NCBI GenBank assembly: GCA_020205615.1
Contig: CM035171.1
Span: forward strand, 8,988,160-9,052,159
Direction of reading: 5' to 3'
Length of the DNA: 64,000 bases
Source: Panax quinquefolius
Taxonomy: Eukaryota; Streptophyta; Magnoliopsida; Apiales; Araliaceae
Made by a program: the position numbers and the translations under genes. The notes beneath the pieces were generated by a model, which worked only from the letters and a program-made list of their open reading frames with translations, did not search any database and had not been told where the DNA came from. This document shows, piece after piece, positions 39,201 to 47,945 of this stretch (positions are counted from its first letter, which is position 1; every line of letters begins with the position of its first letter).

Positions 39201-41954
39201 GTTCAAGTTCAAATAATTGATTTTGGAAGTTTAAATATTTTTTTTTAAGAAAAACGTTTTTTTTTTTTTTAATTGAGTGGCTCACATGTGTTATAAATGA
39301 TCTGAAATCAGATTTCTAAGGTGGGTGAAGAAATTTTTAATATATATTATTATTTTATTAAATTTTTCGCTTTGTGTTCTAAGATTTTCCTATAAAATAG
39401 GTGCTTAGGTTAGAATTGAAAATCACACCGTAAATCAAGTTTTCTCTCTATATTATCGAGTTTATTCTTGTGAGTATTTTGAGTATACTTTGAGTATTGC
39501 TATACGGCAGCAAGTTCCTTCAAAGACTATATCCAGATTTCAATTTGTAAGACTAATCTTTTCGAGGTAAGTGGATATTATTTTTTTTTCAAATGATATT
39601 ATTTCTTCAATATCATTATGTCAAATATCGATGAAACTTTTTATCAAAGTTTTTATCAAATTACTAACTTTTATTATTTTGAGTTACTATTCACGATACT
39701 ATTCACGAAAGTACTATTCTATAACGTGAAGATTTTTGTGGAATTTCTATCTTTTGGTGTCTGAGTTACTATTCATATACTAAGACTATTCGATATCTAA
39801 GACTATTCAAAAAAAAAAATTTTTCTTTTCGTTCAAAATATCTATTCGGATACTAGCTTTGATCAGATCCATGTTTTGATCATTCTGAATTTTACACCAC
39901 TATGATTATTTTTGAGGTATTTTTGACATGGATAAAACAAAGTACTAATCCTTAATCCTTAATCCTCGCTATTTTGTTTCATCGATTCGCTTTTAAAAAT
40001 ATTTTTCATCATCCTCGCCTTAAATGATGATATTATTGAATATCTTCGCCCAGAAAGCAAAGATGAATGATTTTCAAGAATATCTTTCGCCCAGAAAAGC
40101 AAAAAGATGAATGTGTGTTTATGATGAAATACGATTAATCGATGAATATCTTTCGCCTCAGAGTAAAAAAGATGAATATTTGATTCCGTATATATATCGA
40201 TTGATGTTACAGGATAAAAGATAGATGATGAACTTTTAAATTCATACATGTAAGATAGTAGTTTGCATTCTCTACTTAACTCTTCTAATGAATTATTATT
40301 TCATCGTAATATTGATTTAAAATTTGTTGTCTATCAGATTCTATTAGATTTTTCCTCGTCAAGACTAACGATAATTTGTCAGATATTATCTTAGTCATAA
40401 TATTCTTTATCGGGCTAGTTGAGCTCACCCTTTTCCTTTTTGTTCCATTTTTTTCTCGTGGAGGCTAGAATATATGAGAAGATTTAGCCTGGGGTAATGG
40501 AATGAAGGTTCTAGAGAGAGTGTTTAGTAGTCCTCACCCATTTTGTAAAATAATGTATCAATAAATGTGATGAGGATTTATTTGAGTATAGATATTGTCT
40601 GTAAGATAATATTTGTATTCAAACTCACAGCTTTTATCGTTGTAATAATAAAGTTGTAGTTGTTTTCGCACTCATGTATCGACAACTCGTAATGGGTGAT
40701 GTATACCTATTTTGGGGACTTAGCTTCCCACAAGTATTTATTAACATTTCCAAGGTGATCTTTATGAGAAAATTTCTCATTCATTACCCCATGAATTTGA
40801 GCATCCAAATGATTAATGAAACCTACTTTAATTTAGCTCAAATTCTAATAGAGTATAAAAGAGGAAACATAAATTAGCTGATGTAATGAGATGTAGATGA
40901 ATGTACTAGTGCCAAATAATTGCCTGAAGATAAGGAGCAATAAATAAGGCATCACGAATTAATCCTCTTACAATCTGCAAAAACTAAGTTACCTGATAAA
41001 GATTCAAGTCAGAAGCTAAGCTTTTCAGTATGCCACCAACAAATGCATCACCAGCACCAGTTGTATCCACAGGTTTCACTTTAACACCACGAACTCTACC
41101 CTTAAATTGCTGCACAAAATGTTGGCTAATGTCAGTAGGACTCATAACTCATGAATAATACAGAGAATTTAAAGAGACCGTCTGACGTAATTAGATCCCA
41201 GTAATGAAAAATGACAAAAAACAAAGCATTCACTCCTCTTTTATATCTTGCATCTCTAGTATTTTTGCCCTGGTGGATTTCTCCCTCGTCTAATAAAAGT
41301 CTAGAATCTTGGGTTACTGATCGGTGGAATACTAGGCAATCTGAATATTTTTTTGAATGCTATTCAAGAAAATAATATTCTAGAAAAGTTCATAGAATTA
41401 ACACTGAAAGCAGAGAAGGAAAGAAAGAAATATACATACAGAAAAAAAGAAGCAACAAGTCATCACAGGCATATCAAAGACTAATTAGTAAACTGTAAAA
41501 TGGACTGTGTAATGAATTCTGGGCAACAAGAATCACTTGGTGACCTCGAGATAATCCAGAAACACCTTTAGCCCATTTGTTATGAATATAACTGATAACA
41601 TTACCTTGGTATAATATCTGCAACCCTCTGACCCTTCAGTTACAAGCAAAAGCTTAAGGTTTGGGTGATAAAGCTTTGTTAAGACCACATTATCATCATG
41701 AGGATCGTCACCTCCGGTTAAGAACGAAATTTCATCCTCGCTTTCCTGGCAGTTCATGAATCATGAGAGTCCCAGTAAGTGCTACACAGCACAGTCGTTT
41801 TACTCAAAGTCATTGACATCTTAAAAGATGCTTTTGTGTTAGGCCTTAGCTAGTGGAGGAAACTTAAAAATCAGCTGAATCTCATATAATTTAAATTATA
41901 CCTTGATAACATCTGCTTGGTCCCATATGCTCATTATACCCTCTCGAGCAGCAT
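9067..41954 (-). CDS. Fructokinase (pfkB family), 3' part of the gene with a 31.7 kb transposon-filled intron
   Basis: Four minus-strand exons encode the C-terminal ~150 residues of a plant fructokinase, which phosphorylates fructose to fructose-6-phosphate with ATP: 41954-41902, 41745-41605, 41109-40993 and 9249-9067. Exons 1-3 show [40 protein letters not shown] and the pfkB signature [10 protein letters not shown] with the catalytic Asp. The last exon resumes directly with DEKKLRK, then [10 protein letters not shown] and [11 protein letters not shown]. Splice phases match: CAG|GTAACT at 40993 and GGCAG|GAT at 9249, both phase 0. The intron between them is 31,743 bp and holds elements D, B1, C1 and A1. 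Upstream exons (ATP/sugar-binding N-terminal half) are absent up to 64,000. The motifs suit the plastid FRK6-like clade, from memory. Whether the gene is still expressed cannot be told from sequence. Confidence 0.8.
9306..9956 (-). repeat. 3' LTR of element D
   Basis: Near-copy of 28690-29352 (shared GTTAACGCCAAGATCTTCCG at one end and ACCCAACA at the other). The outer end reads CGTTAAC instead of TGTTAAC. Confidence 0.85.
9957..9976 (-). other. Polypurine tract of element D
   Basis: On the minus strand the bases directly before the LTR read AAAAAAAGCTGAGGGGCGA, a purine-rich tract in the place where plus-strand DNA synthesis is primed. This fixes the orientation of D as minus. Confidence 0.65.
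10124..10890 (-). other. 3' region of element D with an unexplained ORF
   Basis: Minus-strand ORF 10730-10455 (91 codons) is GC-richer than its surroundings and shows no retrotransposon motif. It is followed by AATGCTCT|GTGAGT, a donor-like site, and then by a second open stretch (10366-10124) containing a CTTGCAG acceptor-like site. It may be an extra ORF of the Tat-like element or a captured host fragment. No function can be assigned. Confidence 0.35.
10891..13557 (-). repeat. 3' LTR of element B1
   Basis: Begins TGTAAGACC on the minus strand at 13557 and ends at the CGACGACCC end at 10891. A TATA-box-like CTATTTATAG (minus TATAAATA) lies near 12340. It contains a GTGAATAAG-type tandem array at ~11885-12065. 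Confidence 0.85.
11885..12065. repeat. GTGAATAAG-type short tandem array in the B1 3' LTR
   Basis: Multiple adjacent copies of (A)CGTGAATAAGGTCAGAT and ACTCATGAATAAGAATCGTG. Matching arrays lie in the same LTR position in the other copies: ~17585-17785, 45920-46020, 53515-53720 and 61520-61710. Confidence 0.75.
13558..14900 (-). pseudogene. B1 pol remnant: RT/RNase H deletion joint and integrase C-terminal end
   Basis: Reading on the minus strand: a short RT start, then a direct jump (~14520-14390) to the segment before RNase H (GGTTATTATCGGAGATT, also in A1), then a rearranged piece (~14280-14050), then the integrase tail with GPFEILDRxG-, VFHVSxLRKY- and PxVKVLW-like stretches in broken frames. 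No catalytic RT or integrase core remains. Confidence 0.6.
14903..15305 (-). pseudogene. B1 protease-region remnant
   Basis: Minus-strand frames show [21 protein letters not shown] and, shifted, an AHRLNLI-like and [10 protein letters not shown] segment corresponding to the aspartic protease region of A3 (59206-59012), where LLDTSATHSFIS is readable. Frames are broken. Confidence 0.55.
15600..16406 (-). pseudogene. B1 gag remnant
   Basis: Begins at the ATG 16406 (MSxENIN-like start shared by all A and B elements). Overlapping frames from 16271 to 15890 include [26 protein letters not shown] and [22 protein letters not shown] pieces of the gag capsid region. Confidence 0.7.
16595..19325 (-). 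repeat. 5' LTR of element B1
   Basis: Near-copy of 10891-13557. The primer site on the minus strand (TAATATCGAGCTTAGG, from 16590 down) resembles the initiator-Met site of the other copies. The last ~12 bases at the outer edge (19314-19325) have diverged, so the boundary is approximate. Confidence 0.8.
20409..20462. repeat. Hairpin-forming inverted repeat
   Basis: TTGGTGAAGAAAAC..CTCCT at ~20409-20431 pairs with AGGAGTTTTCTTCACCAA at ~20445-20462 across a short loop, with a small bulge. Confidence 0.75.
21204..21490. repeat. ~139 bp tandem repeat in the 3' region of element D
   Basis: Two adjacent units starting at 21204 and 21341, with the start of a third at 21482 (GATCAAT/GATCATT ... TGATTTACCACC ... 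GGGTCGCCATCGAA ... CCATTGTGAC). Spacing is 137 and 141 bp. Confidence 0.85.
22400..25439 (-). pseudogene. Element D pol: reverse transcriptase and RNase H, frame-broken
   Basis: Minus-strand frames give, in order: KWWVCIDY- and [14 protein letters not shown] RT palm sequence (~23870-23770); [19 protein letters not shown] sequence near 23690; [13 protein letters not shown] with the catalytic YVDD at 23514-23503; [32 protein letters not shown] (~23340); then [12 protein letters not shown] and the next RNase H stretch (~22880-22750), and a further RNase H-like part to ~22450. These wordings are typical of the plant Athila/Tat group. The stretch 24000-25440 should hold protease and the RT start, but only scraps are readable. 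Every domain is split by single-base gaps. Confidence 0.75.
26280..26600. repeat. ~60-75 bp tandem array in LTR C1
   Basis: Repeated units built from ATTCCAATGAATAATAAA plus variable sequence. The same array occurs in the other orientation at ~63540-63850. Confidence 0.75.
26800..27025. repeat. GACGAAGGTAATTACTATT tandem array in LTR C1
   Basis: At least eight short units alternating GACGAAGGTAATTACTATT and AAGGTAAATACTATTCACA. Confidence 0.85.
27481..28680 (-). pseudogene. Element D gag, frame-broken and cut by LTR C1
   Basis: Follows the 5' LTR and primer site. Minus-strand frames include 28600-28337, 28020-27829 (basic, rich in RRR/SHR) and 27671-27447, with [19 protein letters not shown], which resembles the LPxxSISSFxxLxxxF motif of plant gypsy gag. 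The region stops at the C1 insertion near 27480. Confidence 0.6.
28672..28689 (-). other. Primer binding site of element D
   Basis: Directly after the 5' LTR on the minus strand: TTGGCGCTAAAAGGAGAGC. A TTGGCGC start is common in plant Athila/Tat elements. The tRNA cannot be assigned reliably. Confidence 0.5.
28690..29352 (-). repeat. 5' LTR of element D
   Basis: Starts TGTTGGGTCAT on the minus strand at 29352 and ends TTAACA at 28690. Near-copy of 9306-9956. Confidence 0.85.
29353..30618. other. Intron DNA of the fructokinase gene between elements D and A1
   Basis: No exon or element with clear ends found. A short GC-richer patch at 30125-30190 (GGCCTAAAGCCCAAGG, GGGCTTGCGCCC, AAGGCCC) looks like the relic of a DNA transposon end. 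The rest is AT-rich and featureless. Confidence 0.5.
30619..33312 (+). repeat. 5' LTR of element A1
   Basis: Begins GGTAAGACC (a variant of TGTAAGACC) and ends ...GGGGCGCCA. TATA box TATAAATA at 31998-32005. Length 2.69 kb, matching 38058-40717. Confidence 0.9.
33317..33333 (+). other. Primer binding site of element A1
   Basis: TGGTATCGTAGCTTAGG, five bases after the LTR. This is close to TGGTATCAGAGC, complementary to the 3' end of initiator tRNA-Met. The other copies read TGGTATCGAGCTTAGG. Confidence 0.75.
33498..34650 (+). pseudogene. A1 gag with two CCHC zinc knuckles, frame-broken
   Basis: Starts at ATG 33498 with [11 protein letters not shown]. The capsid region (33800-34200) includes [10 protein letters not shown] and a [12 protein letters not shown] stretch. 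Two zinc knuckles follow at about 34488-34520 (CYKCEKR) and 34547-34580 ([11 protein letters not shown]). Gag packages the RNA genome. Several single-base gaps break the frame, for example before 33870 and 34200. Confidence 0.8.
34700..35040 (+). pseudogene. A1 aspartic protease region, frame-broken
   Basis: Corresponds to the A3 frame in which LLDTSATHSFIS can be read. Here the same stretch is seen at ~34750-34800 in shifted frames, followed by CAQRLNL- and HHAKLIxFVR-like segments. Confidence 0.65.
35100..35990 (+). pseudogene. A1 reverse transcriptase, frame-broken
   Basis: Contains [15 protein letters not shown] (~35295-35345), RxDIxKTAF- and YEFLVMxF-like segments (~35600-35670) and the catalytic FIDD box at 35749-35760, followed by ILIYSKS. 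Ends with [14 protein letters not shown] near 35890. These are RT palm motifs of plant chromoviruses. Confidence 0.8.
36000..36600 (+). pseudogene. A1 RNase H region, frame-broken
   Basis: Starts after [13 protein letters not shown] and PLTRL-like text. Shows [24 protein letters not shown] and [18 protein letters not shown] text, the usual Ty3/gypsy RNase H wording. Confidence 0.75.
36600..37980 (+). pseudogene. A1 integrase with group-II chromodomain-like tail, frame-broken
   Basis: Shows [10 protein letters not shown] text, [10 protein letters not shown] (~36958) and [12 protein letters not shown] (~37140-37172), giving two acidic residues of the DDE core, then SxGVAPFKH- and CRSPICWDE (~37375-37435), RKDVEFSVG, and a tail with YVKDPNH- and [18 protein letters not shown] text (~37920-37955). 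The tail suits Tekay/Del elements. Frames change about every 100-200 bases. Confidence 0.8.
38047..38057 (+). other. Polypurine tract of element A1
   Basis: AAGGAGGGAGG immediately before the 3' LTR; the same tract lies at 50141-50153 (A2) and, inverted, near 13559-13570 (B1). Confidence 0.85.
38058..40717 (+). repeat. 3' LTR of element A1
   Basis: Starts TCAGAAGACCCC (variant of TGTAAGACCCC) and ends TTTTGGGG at 40717; the usual GCGTCA end is missing. About 2.66 kb. Confidence 0.9.
40718..40992. other. Intron DNA between element A1 and fructokinase exon 40993-41109
   Basis: Unique-looking AT-rich sequence with the donor GTAACT of the exon at its right edge. No other feature seen. Confidence 0.6.
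40993..41109 (-). CDS. Fructokinase exon with the catalytic pfkB signature
   Basis: Exactly 39 codons, no frame break: [11 protein letters not shown], then [16 protein letters not shown], ending [16 protein letters not shown] acceptor at 41110-41112 side; donor GTAACT after 40993. The Asp of GAGDAF is the catalytic base in this family. Confidence 0.92.
41605..41745 (-). CDS. Fructokinase exon ([10 protein letters not shown])
   Basis: Exactly 47 codons, no frame break: [34 protein letters not shown]. Acceptor TGCCAG, donor GTAATG. The first residue is Glu where I would expect a hydrophobic residue, so the acceptor may be slightly misplaced or a base miscalled. Confidence 0.92.
41902..41954 (-). 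CDS. Fructokinase exon ([17 protein letters not shown])
   Basis: 53 bases, entering in phase 1 (first base of the Asp codon on the previous exon). Acceptor CAACAG, donor GTATAA. The preceding exon should encode a YDPNxRLPLW-like segment; it is not found in 41955-64000. Confidence 0.88.
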
Positions 41955-42728
41955 CTGTTGATTTAAATTTGACATGATTCATTTAATTTTTAAAACCAGT
42001 AAATCTTATAACTAATAGTACTTTTTAAGTAGTTTATGATATTATTAACATAAACTACATGAATTCATATCAAATTTGAATTAACAAATGTTTCAAATAA
42101 ATTTTTAAAAAATCAATATTAATCTTATAATTTGAAACAAATTATACATAATTTAAAAAAAAAATCAAGCTTCATCACGGCTGTTGCATTTTGGACCTAT
42201 TTCAGTATTTTTAAATATCGAAATAAAATTAAAAGATGAGTCCCAAATAGTACGCATTATAAATTTATAATATCTAGTTAGACAGTCGCAAATTTATTTT
42301 TAAATATAAAATAAAAGACTTAAATTAATAATTCAATCTTAAATATAATTGTTATGTCTTTAGAGAAGTGTCCAAAGAACATTACCAAGTCCCAAGGGTA
42401 GGCGTCACAAACATTTTTTATTAATAATAATGATGAAAAAGAGAAGTAGGAGAATCATTTTCTAAACAATTTTGTCCCATTAATATTTTTGTTGTTTTCT
42501 TCCCCAGTAGTTTCCAGCAATTAATTCAAAAGACATTGGACATGAGAGCACAAAAAGGGATGGGATTTTGCCAAGGGAGAAAATCGATGTCCAAGGTTTC
42601 GTTAGTACATGCTCTAGCTATTTCCTTTTGTCTCTTTGTAGTAAGCATTATGCAAAGTGCTTAATTAATAATGCAGCCGTCCAAAAACTTTATTTTGATT
42701 TTCTTACATATATCTGTCAATTTCAGTA
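41955..42728. other. Intron DNA upstream of the fructokinase exons
   Basis: AT-rich. No exon resembling the N-terminal half of fructokinase. The stretch 42660-42728 reappears in part at ~43100-43160 (CATATATCTGTCA.TTTCAGTA). Confidence 0.5.
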
Positions 42729-43018
42729 CTCTCTTTGTTCTATAATATACGGAGTAGGTCGTTTTAAAATTGTGTATAAATATTAAAAAAATAATTATAT
42801 AATATTAAATATAATATCAATTATATCTATATTGACCTTGTATTGAAAAAAGAGAGTGTTATTTATTGGACAAAAAATAATAAGAGAACCAAAGAACAAA
42901 AATAAATTATCTAAAACGACTAAATTAAGGAACGGAAATAATTATCTAAAACGACTTATATTAAATTAAGGAACAAAAATAATTATCTAAAACGACTTAT
43001 ATTAAGGAACGGAGAGAG
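42729..43018. mobile_element. Stowaway-like MITE
   Basis: Ends CTCTCTTTGTTCT ... and reverse CTCTCTCCGTTCC, flanked by TA on both sides (42727-42728 and 43019-43020), as in Tc1/mariner-type MITEs. The right half has near-repeats of AATTATCTAAAACGACTTAT. Confidence 0.8.
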
Positions 43019-43129
43019 TATATTGCAAGATTAAATCTAACTTTTTAAAATTAATAAATTCGAGAGATGTAATATATTCAAAATTTAATTAGTAATGTTT
43101 CTAACTTTTTAAAATAAATAAATTCGAGA

Positions 43130-43350
43130 GATTTTCATACATATATCTGTCAGTTTCAGTACTTCCTCCGTTCCTTTTTTAAATTTGTGCAAAAGTATTA
43201 AAGAAATGATTGTATAGCGTTAAATATAATATTAATTATCTATATTGATCCTGTATTAAAAAAAGAGAATGTTATTTATTGAGCAAAAAATAATGAGAGA
43301 ACCAAAGTTATATCAATTACGTGTTTTAAAAAAGAAATGATTGTATAGCG
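43130..43350. mobile_element. Partial second copy of the Stowaway-like MITE with its left flank
   Basis: Repeats the left flank and first ~190 bases of the element at 42729 (CTTCCTCCGTTCC, then AATATTAATTAT and ...GAGAACCAAAG). No right end found. ATTGTATAGCGTT appears twice (~43210 and ~43340). Confidence 0.65.
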
Positions 43351-43900
43351 TTCCTTTATTTTTCGTTTTTCTCAAATTGCATAAAATTTGCACTTCAAAT
43401 ATTTTATACGAGACAAATGAGATATATTTTTACCAAAATTTATTTTAAAATAATTTTTATAACGCATAAATTTCACTGTCCTAAAATGAGTCTCTCACCA
43501 TATCTTTCTTTTTTACGAAAATCGTAGATACACAATTTTTTTGAAGCTCCACTATTGAGAGAATAATATAATTCATAATTAAGTACATCATTACTATTAT
43601 AATATTAATAATAACCAATTAACCCTTATTTCAAGAGAAAAAAATAAACTCACAAATCAAACAAGCTTCGCATAAGAAAAAAATACACTTCGTATAAAAG
43701 CAAGAAATAAACATATAAGGAGGAATTGCACTTAAAAAACCGTGTACTACACAGTTATGTATATACATATAATCTTTTATATTATATGTATATTGCTTAA
43801 TTTTGACTTTTTAAATCAAATTGACTATTTTTAGAATTAATAATTAAGCATATATAAATATATTTCTAAAATTATAAAAATTGGAGTTAGTAATAAATTG
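43351..43900. other. AT-rich intron DNA before LTR C2
   Basis: No gene or element recognised. TATATGTATAT-type palindromic AT near 43750-43795. Confidence 0.5.
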
Positions 43901-44306
43901 TGTAAAATCCCAACTTTTTGAATAAAGATGAATTTTTTATAAATATTATTTTTGAATATTATGGAGTGAAATTGATATAATAATTGTGGGTAATATTTAT
44001 AAATTTGCAAAGTACACAAGTTGTTATATAATATTCGATTGGTTTGGAATATTCGCTTTAACATGGGAATATTAGACAACCAAGACAATCATTGGTGGAC
44101 CCCATAACGAAATTATTGCCGGATTGAGAAAACGACAAAAAATACTTTATAAAAATAACGGCGGAAGTTTTACCGTTAATCTGTTGAAAACACCCTTGTT
44201 AAAAGAAATACAAGAATGTCTGGCGTGGTCAGTAAGTAAGACACGATATTAATTATTGATGCTTAAGTGATAAGTCACCGGTTTTATTGGTATTATTAAT
44301 GTAATA
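43901..44306 (+). mobile_element. LTR C2, first part
   Basis: Starts TGTAAAATCC and matches the reverse of LTR C1 (~27100-27480), for example GACAAAAAATACTTTATAAAAATAAC and CCCTTGTTAAAAGAAATA. Interrupted at 44306 by element A2. The LTR appears to resume at 63326. Confidence 0.75.
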
Positions 44307-47016
44307 TGTAAGACCCCAACTTATTATTAATGAAATTTAATTTTCTATTGATTATTTTGAAACAAGAAGGGTTGATTTGATTAATGTGGATAGTTAGGGG
44401 TAAAATACGTAAATACTTCAAAATAAGCAAGTGGTTATAAAATATTCATTGTTGTGGGGAATATTCGTTTGGTCGTGGAATATTAAATCGTCGGGGAATA
44501 ATCATACGACGGGTAGCAACACAAGTAATGGGCCCCATAACTGAAAAAGCGATTGGATGAAGAAAGCGACAAATATAAGTGGTTTAAAAATAAGCTGCGT
44601 GGTTATATCAGATTATCTTGTTAAAATATTCGGTGGTTAAAACACAAGAAGTATCAGATTGCACCAATTATTGATTATTACGTGAAGAAGCACTACTTCA
44701 ATAATGGTTACGTGAATTATTGTTCAAAGTATTTTATTGAGTTAATAATTGTTGCGTTGATATTTTATATTCATTGTTGTTTCAATAATTGTCATTACAC
44801 GATTTTTCATTATCGAAGCAATAATTCATATTATCCGAATAATATTATTAGATAACATTATTAGCAATGTCTAGAAAGTTACGCTGCAGGAGAGGTTTGG
44901 TCACCTAATTACGCTATTTAGTAAGAAGAAATTCTTATTGGAAAGCCCTCTTTCCTGAAACCGCCTGGTCAATAATAATGCGATTCTGTAATATTATTTA
45001 TGAATAATTAATTATTGATTTATATGATGAGGAAAATATTGATTTTATGAGGATATAGATGGAGAAATTTTTTAATGTGACAATTGTTGAAAATTAATAT
45101 TTTATCTTTTTCTCGATAAAATAATTCATTTAAATATATTATTTTAATAATATATTAACGATGATATTTTTACAATAAATGTGAGATATATGAGTATATG
45201 AGGAGGAAGAGTATTTTTGTGGCATTAAATGTTTAACACATGTTTTGTGTGTTGGTGGACACAATTATTGACCGAAATTTGATTGTAGCCTGTAAAATCG
45301 TCCGTTTGTGGATTTCGGTCAATTTCTATTTGGAATTTGGAAAAACTTTCTTCTGCAAAGTTGTAGAGAATTGAATTTCCTATAAAAACTCGCGAGATTT
45401 GAATTTTCTAATAACAGGGCTATTTATTATGAATTATTGAAGTTTCAAAGTTCTGAAATAATTAATTTTTGGGAGTTTTAGTTAATTATTTTGAGAAAAA
45501 CGTTTTTTACAACTAAGTTGGCCTCACATGTGATTCAAATGGGCTGAGATCAGTTGTCTAAGGTGGGCTAAAGAAAATGTGAAAAATATATTAATATTAT
45601 ATTCAATTTTTATTTTTGTGTGTTAAGCATTTTTTTATAAATAGGGTGCTTGGGTTAGAATTGAAAAACACACCGTAAACTGAAGTTTCTCTCTATTTCT
45701 ATCTCGATATATTGAGCGTATTCTTGTGAGTATATTTTGAGTATTGTTAGGCGGTCAAAGTTCCTTCAAAGACTATACCCTAGATTCCAAATTTAAAAGT
45801 CTTAATCTTTCGAGGTAAGGGATGTTATTTTCTTCTCAAATGATATTATTTCTTCAATATCATTATCTTTGAAATATTAGTTAAAACTCTTTATCAAATT
45901 TGAAACTTTTCCATATGGGAGTTCTTATTCATGAGTTATTATTCATGAGTTACTATTCACGAGTTCTTATTCATGAGTTCTTATTCATGCGAGTTCTTAT
46001 TCACGAGTACTATTCATGAAGCGTGAAGATGTTTTTTTTGGGAAATTTCTATCTTTTGGTGTCGGAATTACTATTCACGATATCAAGACTATTCATAGAA
46101 AAATAAAATTTCTTCTTTTTGTCCAAAATATCTATTACGGATACTAGCTTTGATTGTATCCATGTTTTGATCATTCTTGAATTTTACACCACTATGATTA
46201 TTTTTGAGAGGTATTTTTGAGCATGGATAAAACAAAAGTACGAATCCTTAATCCTTGTCATTTTGTTTCAATTGGATTCGTTTCTTTAAAAATATTTTTC
46301 ATCATCCTCGGTCTTAAATGATGATATTATTGAATATCTTTGGCCAGTAAAAGCAAAGATGAATGATTTATGAAGAATATCTTTGGGTTGTAGTGTGAAA
46401 AGATGAACAGTGTTTAGATGAACATGAATTAATCGATGAATATCTTTGGCTTCAGTAGTGCAAAAGATGAATATTTGATTCGGATGTATATTGATTGATG
46501 TTACAGGATATAAAAGATAGCGATGAACTTTTAAATTCATACATAGAATATAGTAGTTTGCATTCTCTACTTAACTCTTCTAATGAATTATTATTTCCAT
46601 CGCGAATATTGATTTAAAATTTGTTGTCTATTGTATTCTATTAGATTTTTTCCTGTTGAAGACTAACGATAAATTTGTTGTATATTATCTTAGTCATAAT
46701 ATTCTTTCTTGGGCTAGTTGAGCTCACCCTTTTACTTTTTGTTCCATTTTTCTTCTCGGAGGCGAGAATATAAGCGAGATGCAGTCGGGTATGGAATGAA
46801 GGTTTTAGAAAGAATTGTTTAGTAGTCCTCACCATTTTGTAAAATAATGTATCAATAAATGTGATGAGGATTTATTTGAGTATAGATATTGCTCAGAAGA
46901 TAATATTTGTATTCAAACTCACGCTTTTACTGGTTGTAATAATAAAGTTGTAGTTGTTTACGCACCATGTATCGACAACTCAGAATGGGTGATGTATACC
47001 TATTTTGGGGGCGTCA
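44307..47016 (+). repeat. 5' LTR of element A2
   Basis: TGTAAGACCCC start, ...GGGGGCGTCA end, 2.71 kb. TATAAATA near 45640. The primer site TGGTATCGAGCTTAGGG follows at 47024. Confidence 0.9.
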
Positions 47017-47210
47017 CGGTTAATGGTATCGAGCTTAGGGATATGATCTCCAGCGGAGATCGGAGAATAAGAACTAGGAGGGAGAGACGAGTAAATCCTT
47101 CGCTAAGTGTGTCCTACTAAGCTTATTTTTTTAGTTGGTCGATATATAAGGATATTATGTGATATATTGATTTCTTAATTAACCCTTGTTTTATGACGAT
47201 GATTTGAGAA

Positions 47211-47945
47211 TGTCGATCGAGAATATTAACAATGGAAATGAGACCAAGGAGACGCTTTGTACTCACCAACGAGGAGAAACGTAACAGAAGTGGCAATGTT
47301 CCTCCTGTGAACAACACCCAATCGAAAGCGAGATGATGAACGAGGGGATGTTTAGAAGCTTTTGCGAGTTCATGCAAAATCGCAGACGAGGAGACTCGTG
47401 TTCAAAATCTGAGGAGGAAATGATAGCAATTCATGGGTTGTCACAAAAAGCAGTTCAAAGAGTTGGGACCACGAATTTAAGGGAAAGAAAGCGATCCGAT
47501 CATGGCGGAAACATGGGTCAAACAAATTACCAAGATATTCGATGTCTTGGGATGCACGAGGAACAAAGGTTCCATTCGCCACCTTTATGTTCCGTGGCGA
47601 GGCGAGACTACTAGTGGGAGTCTCGTGAAACGCACTCCATCCACCAAGACTCAAAGATGTCTTGAAAAGCGTTTGAGAACTATTTAATGACAAATACTTT
47701 CACGAAAGTGTTCATGCATATGAAGGAAGTGGAGTTCATCGATTAGAGCAAAAACAATATGACGGTGTCGAAGACGAGGCAAAGTTTGCGAGTTATCCGA
47801 GTTTGCACCTCATTTGGTGGAGAATGAGGAACATTATATGACGCGGATGTTTCTTAGAGGTTTGAAACCCAAGATACGTCAAGATCTCATTTCTCATAAA
47901 CTTTTCTCTATTCAGATGTTGTCAAGAGGCTCGGTTGTTAGAAAT
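47211..47945 (+). pseudogene. A2 gag remnant
   Basis: [13 protein letters not shown] start, then MFRSFCEFMQNRRR and [11 protein letters not shown] (47333-47614), [18 protein letters not shown] (47502-47550) and FxDKYFHESVHxYEGS-like text to ~47760, ending in a LLE-like stretch. Frame-broken. Confidence 0.75.

Larger units (their letters stand above)
30619..40717 (+). mobile_element. Tekay/Del-like chromovirus retrotransposon A1, most complete copy
   Basis: About 10.1 kb: 5' LTR, primer site, gag with two zinc knuckles, protease, RT, RNase H, integrase, polypurine tract and 3' LTR, in the order usual for Ty3/gypsy. It is antisense to the fructokinase gene in whose last intron it sits. The two LTRs agree closely apart from indels, suggesting recent insertion. 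All ORFs are broken by single-base gaps. No clear target-site duplication: flanks are AAACCGA and ACTTAGC. Confidence 0.9.

Noticed and set aside
30600..40730. Target-site duplication for element A1
   Set aside because: AGCTTA lies left of the 5' LTR and ACTTAGCTT right of the 3' LTR, but they do not form a matching 5 bp pair at the boundaries.
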